From assembly GCF_018141525.1 (NCBI RefSeq), contig NZ_CP064655.1, positions 1,550,001-1,614,000 on the forward strand: a stretch of DNA of 64,000 nucleotides. The letters run 5' to 3'. Shown here piece after piece: positions 40,031-48,270 of the stretch. Under the pieces are notes generated by a model. That model had not been told where the DNA came from. It saw only the letters and a list, made by a program, of their open reading frames with translations, and did not search any database. The position numbers and the translations under genes are program-made. Origin of the DNA: Miltoncostaea marina. Its GTDB lineage: Bacteria; Actinomycetota; Thermoleophilia; Miltoncostaeales; Miltoncostaeaceae. Position 1 is the first letter of the stretch, and each line of letters starts with the position of its first letter.

Positions 40031-40615
40031 ATGGCGTCCGCGACCCGATCCGTCTCCGCCGTACCCGACCGCCGCCGCGCGCCGCGCATCCCGGTGGACA
40101 CGCAGGTGCGGATCAGCGCCGCGTCTGGCGGCTGGGTCGCGACGGCGGTCAACGCCTCCGAGCGCGGCCTGCTCGTGGGCGGATCCGGGCCCGTGCGCGC
40201 CGCGCCCGGCGAGGCCGTCAAGCTGCGCCTCGAGCTCGACGGCGGCCCCACGGAGGTGGCCGCGGAGATCGTGCGCGTGGAGCCCGGGGCCGGCTGGGTG
40301 GCCTTCCGCTTCACCGGCGAGCCGCAGCGCATCGCCGGCGGGCCGCGGCGGCGGGTCCGCAAGAGCCGGGCCATGCCCAGGGAGCCGCGGCCGCGGACCG
40401 CCGTGCGCGCCGAGCTGCGCTCCCTGTCCGCCCTGGTCTACGAGCAGGCGCTGATGGACGCCGAGGCCGCGCCGGTCGAGACGCTGCTCGCCTGGGCCGA
40501 CGGCCTCGCCGCCGAGCTCGGCGTGGCGGGCGTCGGCGACCCGCACGACAACCGGGCGTTCCTCCACGCCATGGTGCAGGTCTCGCACGACGCCGACCGC
40601 GACCTCGGCGGCTGA
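40031..40615 (+). CDS. PilZ-domain protein, putative c-di-GMP receptor
   Basis: A 194-residue protein. The N-terminal PilZ barrel (about 12-105) carries the RxxxR-type stretch DRRRAPRIPVDTQVRI and the later NASERGLLVGGSG (D/NxSxxG). Together these form the c-di-GMP site; the NAS reading replaces the usual D-x-S. The remaining 90 residues are helical and unassigned. The start is the ATG after AGGAGGTG, not the earlier in-frame ATG. It is followed 0 bp later by a metallo-hydrolase gene. The GGDEF protein 10 kb upstream is a possible source of the ligand. Confidence 0.8.
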   Translation: MASATRSVSAVPDRRRAPRIPVDTQVRISAASGGWVATAVNASERGLLVGGSGPVRAAPGEAVKLRLELDGGPTEVAAEIVRVEPGAGWVAFRFTGEPQRIAGGPRRRVRKSRAMPREPRPRTAVRAELRSLSALVYEQALMDAEAAPVETLLAWADGLAAELGVAGVGDPHDNRAFLHAMVQVSHDADRDLGG

Positions 40616-41374
40616 GTGCGGCTCACGCTCATCCGCCACGCGACGCTGCGCCTCGAGCTCGGCGGCCGCACCCTCATGGTCGACCCGATGCTCGACCCGC
40701 CGGGCGCGCGCGGGCCGGTGCGCGGCACCCCCAACGAGCGGCCGAACCCGCTCGTGCCGCTGCCGCTGCCGCTCGAGCAGGCGGTGGCCGGCGTCGAGGC
40801 GGTGCTGCTCACCCATACCCACGTGGACCACGTCGACGCCGCGGGCGTCACCGGCGTACCCGCGGGGGTGCCGTGGTTCTGCCAGCCCGCCGACGTGGCC
40901 GACCTCGGCGATGTCGGCCTCGAGCTGCGCCCCGTGCCCCACGGCGCGTCGGTCGACTGGGCGGGGCTGCGCATCACGGCCGTCGGCGGCCGTCACGGCC
41001 GCGACGAGGCCCTGGCCCAGGCGCTCGGCCCGGTGACGGGCTGGGTCGTCGCCGCGGACGGCGAGCCGACGGTCTACGTCGCAGGCGACACGGTCTGGTG
41101 CCCCGAGGTCGCCGGGGCGATCGCGCGGCACGCGCCCGCCGTGGTCGTGGTCAACGCGGGCGGCGCGCGGTTCGTGGAGGGCCGTCCCGTCACGATGACC
41201 GGCGAGGACGTCATCGAGGTCTGCCACGCGGCCGGCGACGCGCGCGTGGTGGCCGTCCACATGGAGGCGATCAACCACTGCCTCGAGACGCGCGCCGAGC
41301 TGAGCGCGCGCATCGACGGCGCCGGGCTGGCCGAGCACGTCGTCATCCCGGCGGACGGCGAGACGGTCGTCTGA
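40616..41374 (+). CDS. Metallo-beta-lactamase-superfamily hydrolase (UlaG-like)
   Basis: A 252-residue protein. It starts RLTLIRHATLRLELGG and has the metal motif LTHTHVDHVDAAG (near residues 63-75), with further ligands in YVAGDTVW and VAVHMEAINHC. This arrangement resembles UlaG-like lactonases and the YtkL group. Substrate unknown. The GTG directly abuts the PilZ stop, so the two are co-expressed. A perfect CCCGGCCGCGGCCGGG palindrome (41382-41397) follows the stop and may end transcription. Confidence 0.8.
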   Translation: MRLTLIRHATLRLELGGRTLMVDPMLDPPGARGPVRGTPNERPNPLVPLPLPLEQAVAGVEAVLLTHTHVDHVDAAGVTGVPAGVPWFCQPADVADLGDVGLELRPVPHGASVDWAGLRITAVGGRHGRDEALAQALGPVTGWVVAADGEPTVYVAGDTVWCPEVAGAIARHAPAVVVVNAGGARFVEGRPVTMTGEDVIEVCHAAGDARVVAVHMEAINHCLETRAELSARIDGAGLAEHVVIPADGETVV

Positions 41375-41381
41375 GGGCTCG

Positions 41382-41397
41382 CCCGGCCGCGGCCGGG
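41382..41397. terminator. 16-bp perfect palindrome after the hydrolase gene
   Basis: CCCGGCC-GC-GGCCGGG sits 8 bp after the stop at 41374. It may be a terminator or an operator for the tetR-type gene that starts at 41415. Confidence 0.35.
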
Positions 41398-41414
41398 TCT
41401 GGGATCATCGGCGT

Positions 41415-42020
41415 GTGGCCGCCCGACGCAAGCTCACCCGCGACGCGGTGCTCGGGGCCGCGCTCGCGGTGATCGACGAGCGCGGCCTCGAGGGCTGCAC
41501 GATGCGCGCCGTCGCCGCCGCGCTCGGCGTGGAGGCGATGTCGCTCTACCACCACGTCGACGGCAAGGACGCCCTGCTCGACGGCGTCGTCGAGCGCATC
41601 CTGCGCGAGGTGCAGGGCGACGGCGGCCAGGCGGGCGACTGGCGCGAGGGCCTCGAGCTGTTCGCGGCGGCCTTCCGCGGCGTGATGCTGCGCCACCCCC
41701 GCGCGGCCCCCCTGCTGGCGGGCCGCGCGCTGGGCGCCTACGCGGCCGCCGCCGGGATGCTCGAGCGCGGCATCGCCACGATGCAGGCGGCGGGCTTCGA
41801 CCGCCCCACCGCCGTCCGCGCCGCCCGCACGGTGGCGCGCTACGTCGTCGGCTTCACGATGGCCGGCGCCGGGCCGGCGCCGCCGCCGGCCGCGGCGCCG
41901 CCCGGCTCCGCCCTCGCCGAGGTCCTCGACCAGGTCGCCGCGGGCGACTCGGACGGGCTGTTCGCGTTCGGGCTCGAGACGATCCTCGACGGCCTGGAGG
42001 TCCGGCTCAGGCGGGCGTGA
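41415..42020 (+). CDS. TetR/AcrR family transcriptional regulator
   Basis: A 201-residue repressor. The N-terminal HTH is AARRKLTRDAVLGAALAVIDERGLEGCTMRAVAAALGVEAMSLYHHV split across residues 1-47, with the recognition helix in VEAMSLYHHVDGKDALL as in the TetR_C-type (DUF1956/TetR-class) branch. The ligand domain is helical. GTG start. It overlaps the 3' end of the convergent SDR gene by 14 bp. Tandem palindromes upstream of that SDR gene are candidate operators for this protein (inference). Confidence 0.85.
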   Translation: MAARRKLTRDAVLGAALAVIDERGLEGCTMRAVAAALGVEAMSLYHHVDGKDALLDGVVERILREVQGDGGQAGDWREGLELFAAAFRGVMLRHPRAAPLLAGRALGAYAAAAGMLERGIATMQAAGFDRPTAVRAARTVARYVVGFTMAGAGPAPPPAAAPPGSALAEVLDQVAAGDSDGLFAFGLETILDGLEVRLRRA

Positions 42021-42870
42021 CCCGCGCGCCGAGGCCGTGCGGCATGACGGCGTCGTGCAGGCCGTACAGCTCCTCCGAGTAGCGCGGCGCGCCCACGGTC
42101 GCCGAGGTGCCGCCGTCCACCGCGACCACGGCGCCGGTCATGTAGCTGGAGGCGTCGGAGGCGAGCAGGAGCAGCGGGCCCACGAGCTCCTCGGGCCGGC
42201 CGGCGCGCCCCAGGGCGGCCTGGTCGTCGATCCGGGCGCGGAAGACGGGCGCCGCGAGCACGGCCTCGGTCATCTCGCTCGGGAACCAGCCCGGCGTCAG
42301 CGCGTTGACGCGCACGCCGCGGTCGCCCCAGCTCGCGGCGAGCTGCTGGGTGATGTTGATCAGCGCGGCCTTCGAGGCCTGGTAGGCCGGCGGGAAGTTC
42401 GGCACCCCGGCCACGCCCGTGTACGAGGACACCACGACGATCGAGCCGCCGCCGTGCGCCAGCATGTGACGGCCGGCCGACTGGCAGGTGTTCCACGTGC
42501 CGATCAGGTTGACGCGCACGCTCTGCTCGAAGAGCTCGCCCGGGATGCGCTCGGGCATCGAGAAGCCGTCCGGCACGGCGCCGGCGTTGGCGACCACCAC
42601 GTCCAGCCGACCGAGCTCCTCGGCCGCGGCCGCGACGGCGGCCTCCATCTGGGCGGCGTCGGTGACGTCGCACGCGACGGGCAGCGCGCGGCGGCCGGCA
42701 GCCCGGATGCGCCCGGCGACCTCCTCCAGGCGGTCGACGCGACGGGCGGCCAGCACGACGTCGGCGCCGGCCTCGGCGAGCGCCTCGGCGAAGGTCACCC
42801 CCAGGCCCGACGAGGCGCCCGTGACCAGGGCGACGCGACCGCTGAGGTCGAACAGGGACGGCAAAGGCAT
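42007..42870 (-). CDS. SDR family oxidoreductase
   Basis: A 287-residue classical short-chain dehydrogenase/reductase. NAD(P) motif TGASSGLG (residues 16-23, with a preceding GRVALV strand), NAGAVPDG (the NNAG-like motif), SSYTGVAGVPNFPPAYQASKAAL with the catalytic Ser and YxxxK. The tail from about 250 is longer than usual. Substrate unknown. The ATG is 21-29 nt from the tandem palindromes at 42891-42920, suggesting repression of this gene. The 3' end overlaps the TetR gene by 14 bp. Confidence 0.88.
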   Translation of the reverse strand: MPLPSLFDLSGRVALVTGASSGLGVTFAEALAEAGADVVLAARRVDRLEEVAGRIRAAGRRALPVACDVTDAAQMEAAVAAAAEELGRLDVVVANAGAVPDGFSMPERIPGELFEQSVRVNLIGTWNTCQSAGRHMLAHGGGSIVVVSSYTGVAGVPNFPPAYQASKAALINITQQLAASWGDRGVRVNALTPGWFPSEMTEAVLAAPVFRARIDDQAALGRAGRPEELVGPLLLLASDASSYMTGAVVAVDGGTSATVGAPRYSEELYGLHDAVMPHGLGARVTPA

Positions 42871-42890
42871 GTGGGGCTCCCCCGTGACGT

Positions 42891-42920
42891 GGCCGTACGG
42901 CCGTAAACTTACGACGTAAG
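42891..42920. promoter_or_regulatory. Tandem palindromes, candidate TetR-type operator
   Basis: GGCCGTACGGCC (42891-42902) is a perfect 12-bp palindrome. CTTACGACGTAAG (42908-42920) is a 13-bp palindrome with an odd central base. They lie just upstream of the SDR start and in an AT-rich patch that would hold its promoter. Confidence 0.5.
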
Positions 42921-42949
42921 GCTAGCGCGGCGGGCGGCCGTCGCGTACC

Positions 42950-43490
42950 CCCCGTGTCCACGACCTCGACGTCGGCTCCGCGCAGGCGCCGCAGCCGTAC
43001 CGGCAGTCCCAACCGGCGGCAGCGCCGGGTCGGAGGACGACGACGCCGCGTGGCGGGCAGGTGCGTACGCCCGCCGGGTGCGCGGCGCGGTGAGCCGCAG
43101 CGCGCGGCGGATGCCGCCGCGGGCGAGCTCGTCGTCGCGGGCGAGCCCCGGCAGGATCGGCGGGCCGGCGGCGTCGGCGCTGGTCCGGCCGGCGCGGCGC
43201 TGCCGGGGCGTGGAGCGGCCGACGAGCGTGACCGGAGGGCCGTGCCGGCCGCGGTCGCCGGCGTCCGGGTGCGGGGGCGCGCCGAGCCCGATCGAGCGCA
43301 CGAGCCGCGCCGGGTCGGCGTTGCGGGGCAGCCCTCGACGCGCACGTTCCAGACGGTGTCGGCCGGCAGCACCGCACCGCGGCGCGCCCGGCAGGGGCGC
43401 GGCGAGCGGCCCCCGGGGGGCTCGGCGAGCCCGGCGGCGACGACCGCGAAGCTGAGGGGCGACGCCCGCCTCCCGCCGGCATCGACGCCC
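42950..43490 (-). pseudogene. Decayed secreted-protein gene with frameshifts and internal deletions
   Basis: The 650-bp gap 42871-43520 is not empty. Read on the - strand in changing frames it gives LPADTVWNVRVEG (about 43330-43370), then ARLVRSIGLGAP and HPDAG in another frame, then TSADAAGPPILPGLARDDE and ALRLTAPRTRRAY, DPALPPVG (about 43020-43040), and GADVEVVDT (about 42955-42980) in a third frame. I recognise this order from secreted actinobacterial proteins of unknown function of about 300 residues; roughly 90 residues are missing after HPDAG and about 40 before GADVEVVDT. No single frame is intact, so it is a remnant. The family match is from memory, not from a search. Confidence 0.65.
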
Positions 43491-43507
43491 CGGCGCCGCG
43501 GCGCGAA

Positions 43508-43513
43508 TAGACT
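43508..43513 (+). promoter_or_regulatory. -10 element (TAGACT) of the leaderless LLM-oxidoreductase gene
   Basis: TAGACT ends 8 nt before the GTG at 43521; there is no ribosome site. Confidence 0.55.
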
Positions 43514-43520
43514 GCGCCTC

Positions 43521-44681
43521 GTGCGGCTGCGCTTCGGAGTGTTCCTGGCCCCGTTCCACGAGCCCGGCGAGAACCCCACGCTGGCGCTGGAGCGCGACCT
43601 CGAGCTGATCGTGAGGCTCGACGAGCTGGGCTACGACGAGGCCTGGGTCGGCGAGCACCACTCCACCGGGTGGGAGATCATCGCCTCGCCGGAGCTCGTC
43701 CTGGCGGTGGCCGCCGAACGCACGCGCCACATCCGGCTCGGCACCGGGGTGGTCAGCCTCCCCTACCACCACCCGCTGATGGTGGCCGACCGCATCGTGC
43801 TGCTCGACCACCTCACGCGCGGGCGGGTCAACTTCGGCGTGGGTCCCGGCGGCCACCTGACCGACGCGCGGATGCTCGGCATCGAGCCGGCCCAGCTGCG
43901 GCCGCGCATGGCAGAGGCCCTGGACGTCATCGTGCGCCTGCTCACCGAGACCGAGCCGATCACCGTGCGCAGCGAGTGGTTCTCGCTCACCGACGCGGTG
44001 CTGCAGCTGCGGCCCTACCAGCGCCCGCACCCGCCGATCGCCGTCACGAGCATGGAGTCGCCGGCGGGCATGGTGCTGGCGGGCCGGCACGGCACCGGCG
44101 TGCTGTCGCTGACCGTGGCCAAGGGGCCGCGCGGCCCCATCGACCTCGCCGCCCAGTGGCGGGTTGCCGAGGAGGAGGCCGGCCGCTCCGGCGCGACGGT
44201 GCGCCGCGAGGACTGGCGCCTCGCGATGCCGATGCACATCGCCGAGACGCGCAAGGAGGCCTTCGACGATGCCCGCCGCGGCGCGGCGGCCTACCTGATC
44301 GACTACGCCGAGGAGGTCACGGGCCGCCCGCGGCCGGTGCCCGGCCCGCGCGACCTCGTGATCGAGCAGATGGTGGAGGCCGGCAGCTGGGTGGTCGGCA
44401 CCCCCGACGACGCGATCGCGGCCATCGAGCGCCTCCAGGAGCGCTCGGGCGGCTTCGGCGGGATGATGATCTGGGCCAACGAGTGGGCGCCGCGGGAGAA
44501 GGTGCTGCGCAGCTACGAGCTGCTCGCCCGCCACGTGATCCCCCGCTTCCAGGGCTCGCTCGAGGGCATCGAGGCATCCAACCGCGTCGCCCGCGAGCGG
44601 GCGGAGATCACCGGCGAGCAGCGGACCGCCGCGATCGAGACGGCCCAGCGGGCCTACGAGCAGGCGCGCGCCTCGGGCTGA
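43521..44681 (+). CDS. LLM-class (luciferase-like) flavin-dependent oxidoreductase
   Basis: A 386-residue luciferase-fold monooxygenase or F420 oxidoreductase. It begins VRLRFGVFLAPFHEPGENPTL. YDEAWVGEHHSTGWEIIASPE and IRLGTGVVSLPYHHPLMVADRI are standard for the family, as are GVGPGGHLTDARMLGIE and the VVGTPDDAIAAIERLQ segment near the end. Substrates are typically alkanes, aromatic acids or small hydrophobics; it could use FMNH2 or F420 (the window encodes npdG). The GTG is leaderless. The upstream in-frame extension covers the pseudogene and is rejected. Confidence 0.9.
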   Translation: MRLRFGVFLAPFHEPGENPTLALERDLELIVRLDELGYDEAWVGEHHSTGWEIIASPELVLAVAAERTRHIRLGTGVVSLPYHHPLMVADRIVLLDHLTRGRVNFGVGPGGHLTDARMLGIEPAQLRPRMAEALDVIVRLLTETEPITVRSEWFSLTDAVLQLRPYQRPHPPIAVTSMESPAGMVLAGRHGTGVLSLTVAKGPRGPIDLAAQWRVAEEEAGRSGATVRREDWRLAMPMHIAETRKEAFDDARRGAAAYLIDYAEEVTGRPRPVPGPRDLVIEQMVEAGSWVVGTPDDAIAAIERLQERSGGFGGMMIWANEWAPREKVLRSYELLARHVIPRFQGSLEGIEASNRVARERAEITGEQRTAAIETAQRAYEQARASG

Positions 44682-44690
44682 GGCGGAGGG

Positions 44691-46292
44691 TCAGGAGAGG
44701 CGCCGGGGCACCCTCTGGTACAGCCTGACGTCGCCCTCCTCGAAGACCAGCCGCCACAGGGGGCTGGTGCGCAGCTGTCGGATGCGCGCGCGGGTGCCCG
44801 GCGGCCGCAGGGTCGGGCGGTCGTGGGCGACGCGGCGGGCGCGCTCGCTGTCGACCACGAGGGCCCAGCGGGTGCCCGCGAGGTTCGGGAACAGGTTGAT
44901 GCGCCGGCGGGCCGACAGGTGGGCGCCGGCCGAGTTGGTGGCCGAGACGGCGGCCCGCTCCGGCACCCGGTCGACCGCGTGCGCGATCGCGCGCGCCTCG
45001 GCGTCCTTGGTGAACTGGTGCAGGGGGCTCCCGTCCCACCCCCCGGGCACCCAGCCCCACAGGGGCAGCGGCCCCTGCCAGACGCCGGCGAGGGCGACCG
45101 CGCCCACCATCGCGGCCGCCACCCGGCCGGGGCGCGCGAGCGGCCCCTCGCCGCGGCCGGCGCCGGTGCGGGCGCGCAGGCGGGCCAGGCCGAGCATCGC
45201 GGCCGCCACGAGCACCGGCACGAGCAGCACCGCGTAGTGGTACTCGACCGACTGCGCGGGGCCCGACGAGGCGAGCAGGTTGATGAGCAGCTGGGGCACC
45301 GCGACCGCGGCCAGCAGGGGCGCGGCCAGCGGCAGCAGGAACAGGGGCACGAGCAGGCTCAGCAGGTAGCCCGCCCGGCCGGGCGTGGCGATGATCTCGA
45401 CGACCTCCCACGGGCGCGTGAGGGCGGTCCTGATGATCTCCCCGGGCCCGTCGCCGAGCCGCTCGTAGCGGCCGATGTGCGGGCTCGTACCGTCGAGGGC
45501 GAAGGCGGGCATGACGACCGCGTTGGCCACGACCACCCACGCGGCGGCGCCGGCGGCGAGCAGCGCCGCGCCGAGCCGCCGCGACGGGTGGCGGAACCAC
45601 ATCCAGACCGCCAGCATCACGATGAGCAGGCCGACCTGCTCCTGGCACACGGCCGCCAGCGCCGCGCAGACGCCGAGCGTCACCCACCGCCCCTCCTCGG
45701 CCGCCCAGATGCAGAACAGCAGCAGCGGCGCGGCCAGCGTGACCGGGTGGAAGTCGAACAGCACCGCGCTCTGGAGGGCCGGGAAGAGCAGGTAGACGGC
45801 CGCGCCGGCGACCGCGAGCCGCCGGTCGCCCAGCCAGCGGCGGCCGAGCCGGTAGGCCGGCAGCGCCCCGCTCGCCACGACGACGGCCTGGACGACCAGC
45901 AGCATCTCGGGGGCCGGCCAGACCATCCAGAGCGGCGCGAACAGCGCCAGGATCGGGTCGACGTGGGCGCCCAGGCGCGAGAACTGCTCGCCCGAGACGT
46001 CGGTCGACTCGAGGAACCGCCCCTCCGTGGTGCTCCAGACCGCCTGGACCATGTTCCCGAGGTCGAAGCGCCCGGTGGCGAACGCGTGGTGACGCGCCAC
46101 CGACAGCCAGGCGAAGACGGCGGCGTGGAGCGCGGCCAGGGCCCAGACGAGCGCCTCGGCGCGCTCGGGGCGGCGGGTGCGGCGACGGGCGGACGGGCGG
46201 TCGCCGGACCCGGTCCGCGGCGCGGCGGTGGTCAGCCGATGGCTGCCGGTGTCCCCGTGCGGGTCGACCTCGATCCTCGGCCGTGTGGCCAC
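44691..46292 (-). CDS. DUF2079 polytopic membrane protein
   Basis: A 533-residue integral membrane protein with about 11-12 hydrophobic spans. An Arg-rich cytoplasmic head of some 45 residues precedes LVWALAALHAAVFAWLSVA. The motif FATGRFDLGNMVQAVWSTTEGRFLE and the HVDPILALFAPLW segment identify DUF2079, distantly related to GT-C glycosyltransferases, and the C-terminal 90 residues are extracellular. Its role is unknown; a lipid-linked sugar transferase is possible (inference). GTG start. Its 3' end is 9 bp from the convergent LLM stop. Confidence 0.85.
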   Translation of the reverse strand: MATRPRIEVDPHGDTGSHRLTTAAPRTGSGDRPSARRRTRRPERAEALVWALAALHAAVFAWLSVARHHAFATGRFDLGNMVQAVWSTTEGRFLESTDVSGEQFSRLGAHVDPILALFAPLWMVWPAPEMLLVVQAVVVASGALPAYRLGRRWLGDRRLAVAGAAVYLLFPALQSAVLFDFHPVTLAAPLLLFCIWAAEEGRWVTLGVCAALAAVCQEQVGLLIVMLAVWMWFRHPSRRLGAALLAAGAAAWVVVANAVVMPAFALDGTSPHIGRYERLGDGPGEIIRTALTRPWEVVEIIATPGRAGYLLSLLVPLFLLPLAAPLLAAVAVPQLLINLLASSGPAQSVEYHYAVLLVPVLVAAAMLGLARLRARTGAGRGEGPLARPGRVAAAMVGAVALAGVWQGPLPLWGWVPGGWDGSPLHQFTKDAEARAIAHAVDRVPERAAVSATNSAGAHLSARRRINLFPNLAGTRWALVVDSERARRVAHDRPTLRPPGTRARIRQLRTSPLWRLVFEEGDVRLYQRVPRRLS

Positions 46293-46364
46293 TCGCCCCC
46301 TCTGAGCCGACCCCGCCCGGGGCCATCGTTGCGCCGGGCGGGATCGTAGAGGACAGGGGCGATG

Positions 46365-47432
46365 TTACGAGGCGCCGAAGACGCCGTTGTACCCCTCGCG
46401 CCAGGCGGTCGCCTGGGCGCCGAGGTCGTAGGCGCCGGGGCCGTTGGCGAGCATCGCGCGCCCGGCCGCCGTGGAGCTGGCGAGGGACCACTGGCAGGCC
46501 ATCGGCTCGCCGCAGCCCGTCGCGCCCTTCGGCACCGACGGGGACCCGGCGAACATCATGTGCAGGCGCGACGGGTCGACGCCGAACCGGCGACCGTAGG
46601 CCGTGAAGGCCTGCGGCACCGTCCGCCACTCCTTCGCGGTCAGCGAGTAGGTCGTCCCCGAGTGGTGGTACATCTCGACCCAGACGCCGCCCGCGCGGGC
46701 GAGCGCCGGCATCACGCCCCGCCAGGTGGCCCGGTGCGGCTTGCCGTCGTTGCCCAGGTGGCGGTGCGGCCCGCGGCCGGCGGCGATCGACGTGCCGAAC
46801 GCCGGCGCGATGTAGAGGTGCACCCGCTCGGCGTAGGTGCCGCCGCTGGGGTGCGGCCGGGCGGCGAGGAGCTCCATCGCGGTGGACAGCTTGGAGCCGG
46901 GGCTGTCCGGGAGCACCTTGGGCAGCGGCGCGGCCACGCGCTTGAGCTTCCAGCCGCGCGCCGTGATCACCAGCTTGCGCACCGAGGAGACCTTGATCCG
47001 CTTGCCGTGGACGTTGACGTACTTGTAGGTGATCGTCGCCCGGCCGTCGTTGAAGGCGTTGCCGATCTCGTCGACCGCCACGAGGCCCGAGGTGCTGTTC
47101 GGGACCTTCGGCCGGTCGATCTCGCGCTGCAGCCGGTCGGCCATCGCCTCGGCGGGGAGCGGCGCCAGCTCCCGCGCGGAGACCTTCGCGATCCGGTGCG
47201 CGTCGTTGCGCGTCTCGTCCGGGTCGAGGATCCCGCCGCCGCCCGGGTCCTGGCGGAAGAGGCCGCGCGCTGCCCCGAGCGGCGCCCCCGGCCCCGAGGG
47301 ACTGACGAGCGCCGCGACGGTCTCCGCACGGTCGTAGACGATCGACATCCGCTCGGCGGACGCGACCGCGGGGGCGACGGCGAGCGCGGCGACGGCGGCG
47401 GCCAGCGGCATGACGGGGCGGATCGGCTTCAC
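46365..47432 (-). CDS. Secreted protein of unknown function
   Basis: A 355-residue exported protein. The signal peptide is KPIRPVMPLAAAVAALAVAPAVASA with a likely cut after ASA. The mature part has LHMMFAGSPSVPKGATGCGEPMACQW with two cysteines and a WVEMYHHSGTTYSLTAKEW segment; no family was recognised. The GTG start is supported by GAGGAG 8 nt upstream (- strand) and by the clean signal peptide. It is divergent from an SRPBCC gene across an inverted 23-bp repeat set. The 72-bp gap to the DUF2079 gene could allow co-transcription. Confidence 0.65.
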   Translation of the reverse strand: MKPIRPVMPLAAAVAALAVAPAVASAERMSIVYDRAETVAALVSPSGPGAPLGAARGLFRQDPGGGGILDPDETRNDAHRIAKVSARELAPLPAEAMADRLQREIDRPKVPNSTSGLVAVDEIGNAFNDGRATITYKYVNVHGKRIKVSSVRKLVITARGWKLKRVAAPLPKVLPDSPGSKLSTAMELLAARPHPSGGTYAERVHLYIAPAFGTSIAAGRGPHRHLGNDGKPHRATWRGVMPALARAGGVWVEMYHHSGTTYSLTAKEWRTVPQAFTAYGRRFGVDPSRLHMMFAGSPSVPKGATGCGEPMACQWSLASSTAAGRAMLANGPGAYDLGAQATAWREGYNGVFGAS

Positions 47433-47544
47433 GCGGGGGCTCCTCGGACGGGGTCTCCACCCCCTATCGGCCGCGTCGCGCCGGGAGTCGAGGGCTCCGT
47501 CCACCCGCGGCGGCGACGCTCCGGGCGCCGGGCGCTGCGGTATC

Positions 47545-47627
47545 GCGCGATTGGCGCACGCGGCTCGCGCCAAGTGGCGTCGACCGCACCGCGCGCCACT
47601 TGGCGCCGACGCCACGCGCCAATCGCG
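47545..47627. repeat. Inverted pair of 23-bp-spaced palindromic units
   Basis: The order is GCGCGATTGGCGC, GCGCCAAGTGGCG, CGCCACTTGGCGC, GCGCCAATCGCGC. The TGGCG cores start 23 bp apart (47552, 47575); the mirrored CGCCA cores end 23 bp apart (47598, 47621). Inner and outer arms are exact inverted complements over 13 bp. It fills the divergent gap between the secreted-protein gene and the SRPBCC gene. Confidence 0.9.
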
Positions 47628-47666
47628 CATATCGCCGCGCGCCGTCCCGCCGGGGCGCGACCGCCG

Positions 47667-47672
47667 TAGGCT
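47667..47672 (+). promoter_or_regulatory. -10 element (TAGGCT) of the leaderless SRPBCC gene
   Basis: TAGGCT ends 7 nt before the GTG at 47679, with no ribosome site. Confidence 0.55.
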
Positions 47673-47678
47673 GCGCCG

Positions 47679-48146
47679 GTGCGCACCCCCGGCATCGAGC
47701 GCTCGGTCGAGATCGCCGCCCCGGTCGACGAGGTCTTCGCCTTCCACCTCGACACCCGCAACGCCGCGCGGATCGCGCCGCGGGGCCAGCGCGTGGTGGG
47801 CGTGGACGGGGTCTTCCCGGTGACGGCCGGCGGCGTCGTGGTGATGCGGATGCGCCACCCTCCCCTGCCGCTCACCATCACGTGGCGGGTGCGGATCGAG
47901 ATCGTGGAGCCCCCGCACCGCATCGTGGACGTCGCGGAGCGGTCGCCGTTCGCGGCGTGGCGGCACGAGCACATCTTCCAGCCGCTCGGCCCCGGCCGGA
48001 CCCTCATGACGGACCGGGTCACCTACCGCCTGCCGGGCGGCCCCGTGGGACGGGTGGCGGGCCGCCTCATCGTGCGCCCGCTGCTCGCGCGCGCCTTCGC
48101 CGGGCGCCACCGGCGCACCCGCGAGGTGCTGGAGGGGCGGGGATGA
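47679..48146 (+). CDS. SRPBCC (START/Bet v1-like) family protein
   Basis: A 155-residue cytoplasmic protein with the ligand-pocket fold of polyketide cyclases and CoxG-like proteins: ERSVEIAAPVDEVFAFHLDTRN at the start, EIVEPPHRIVDVAE in the middle, FQPLGPGRTLMTDRVTYRLPGGP near the end, and an Arg-rich tail. Such proteins bind hydrophobic ligands; the ligand is unknown. GTG start, leaderless behind TAGGCT. The following 123-bp gap to cheW contains a 7-bp hairpin. Confidence 0.8.
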   Translation: MRTPGIERSVEIAAPVDEVFAFHLDTRNAARIAPRGQRVVGVDGVFPVTAGGVVVMRMRHPPLPLTITWRVRIEIVEPPHRIVDVAERSPFAAWRHEHIFQPLGPGRTLMTDRVTYRLPGGPVGRVAGRLIVRPLLARAFAGRHRRTREVLEGRG

Positions 48147-48160
48147 CGCGCCGCCGGGCG

Positions 48161-48180
48161 CGTCGTCGGTCACGACGACG
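48161..48180. terminator. Hairpin between SRPBCC and cheW genes
   Basis: CGTCGTC (48161-48167) pairs with GACGACG (48174-48180) around a 6-nt loop, between converging genes. No T-tract. Confidence 0.35.
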
Positions 48181-48270
48181 GCCCGGCGGGCGGGCGGACC
48201 CGGCCGGCGGCGCCCGCGGCGGCGGGGTGCGACGGGTCCCGGGTGGCGGCCGGCGGAGCGCCGGCCGCGG

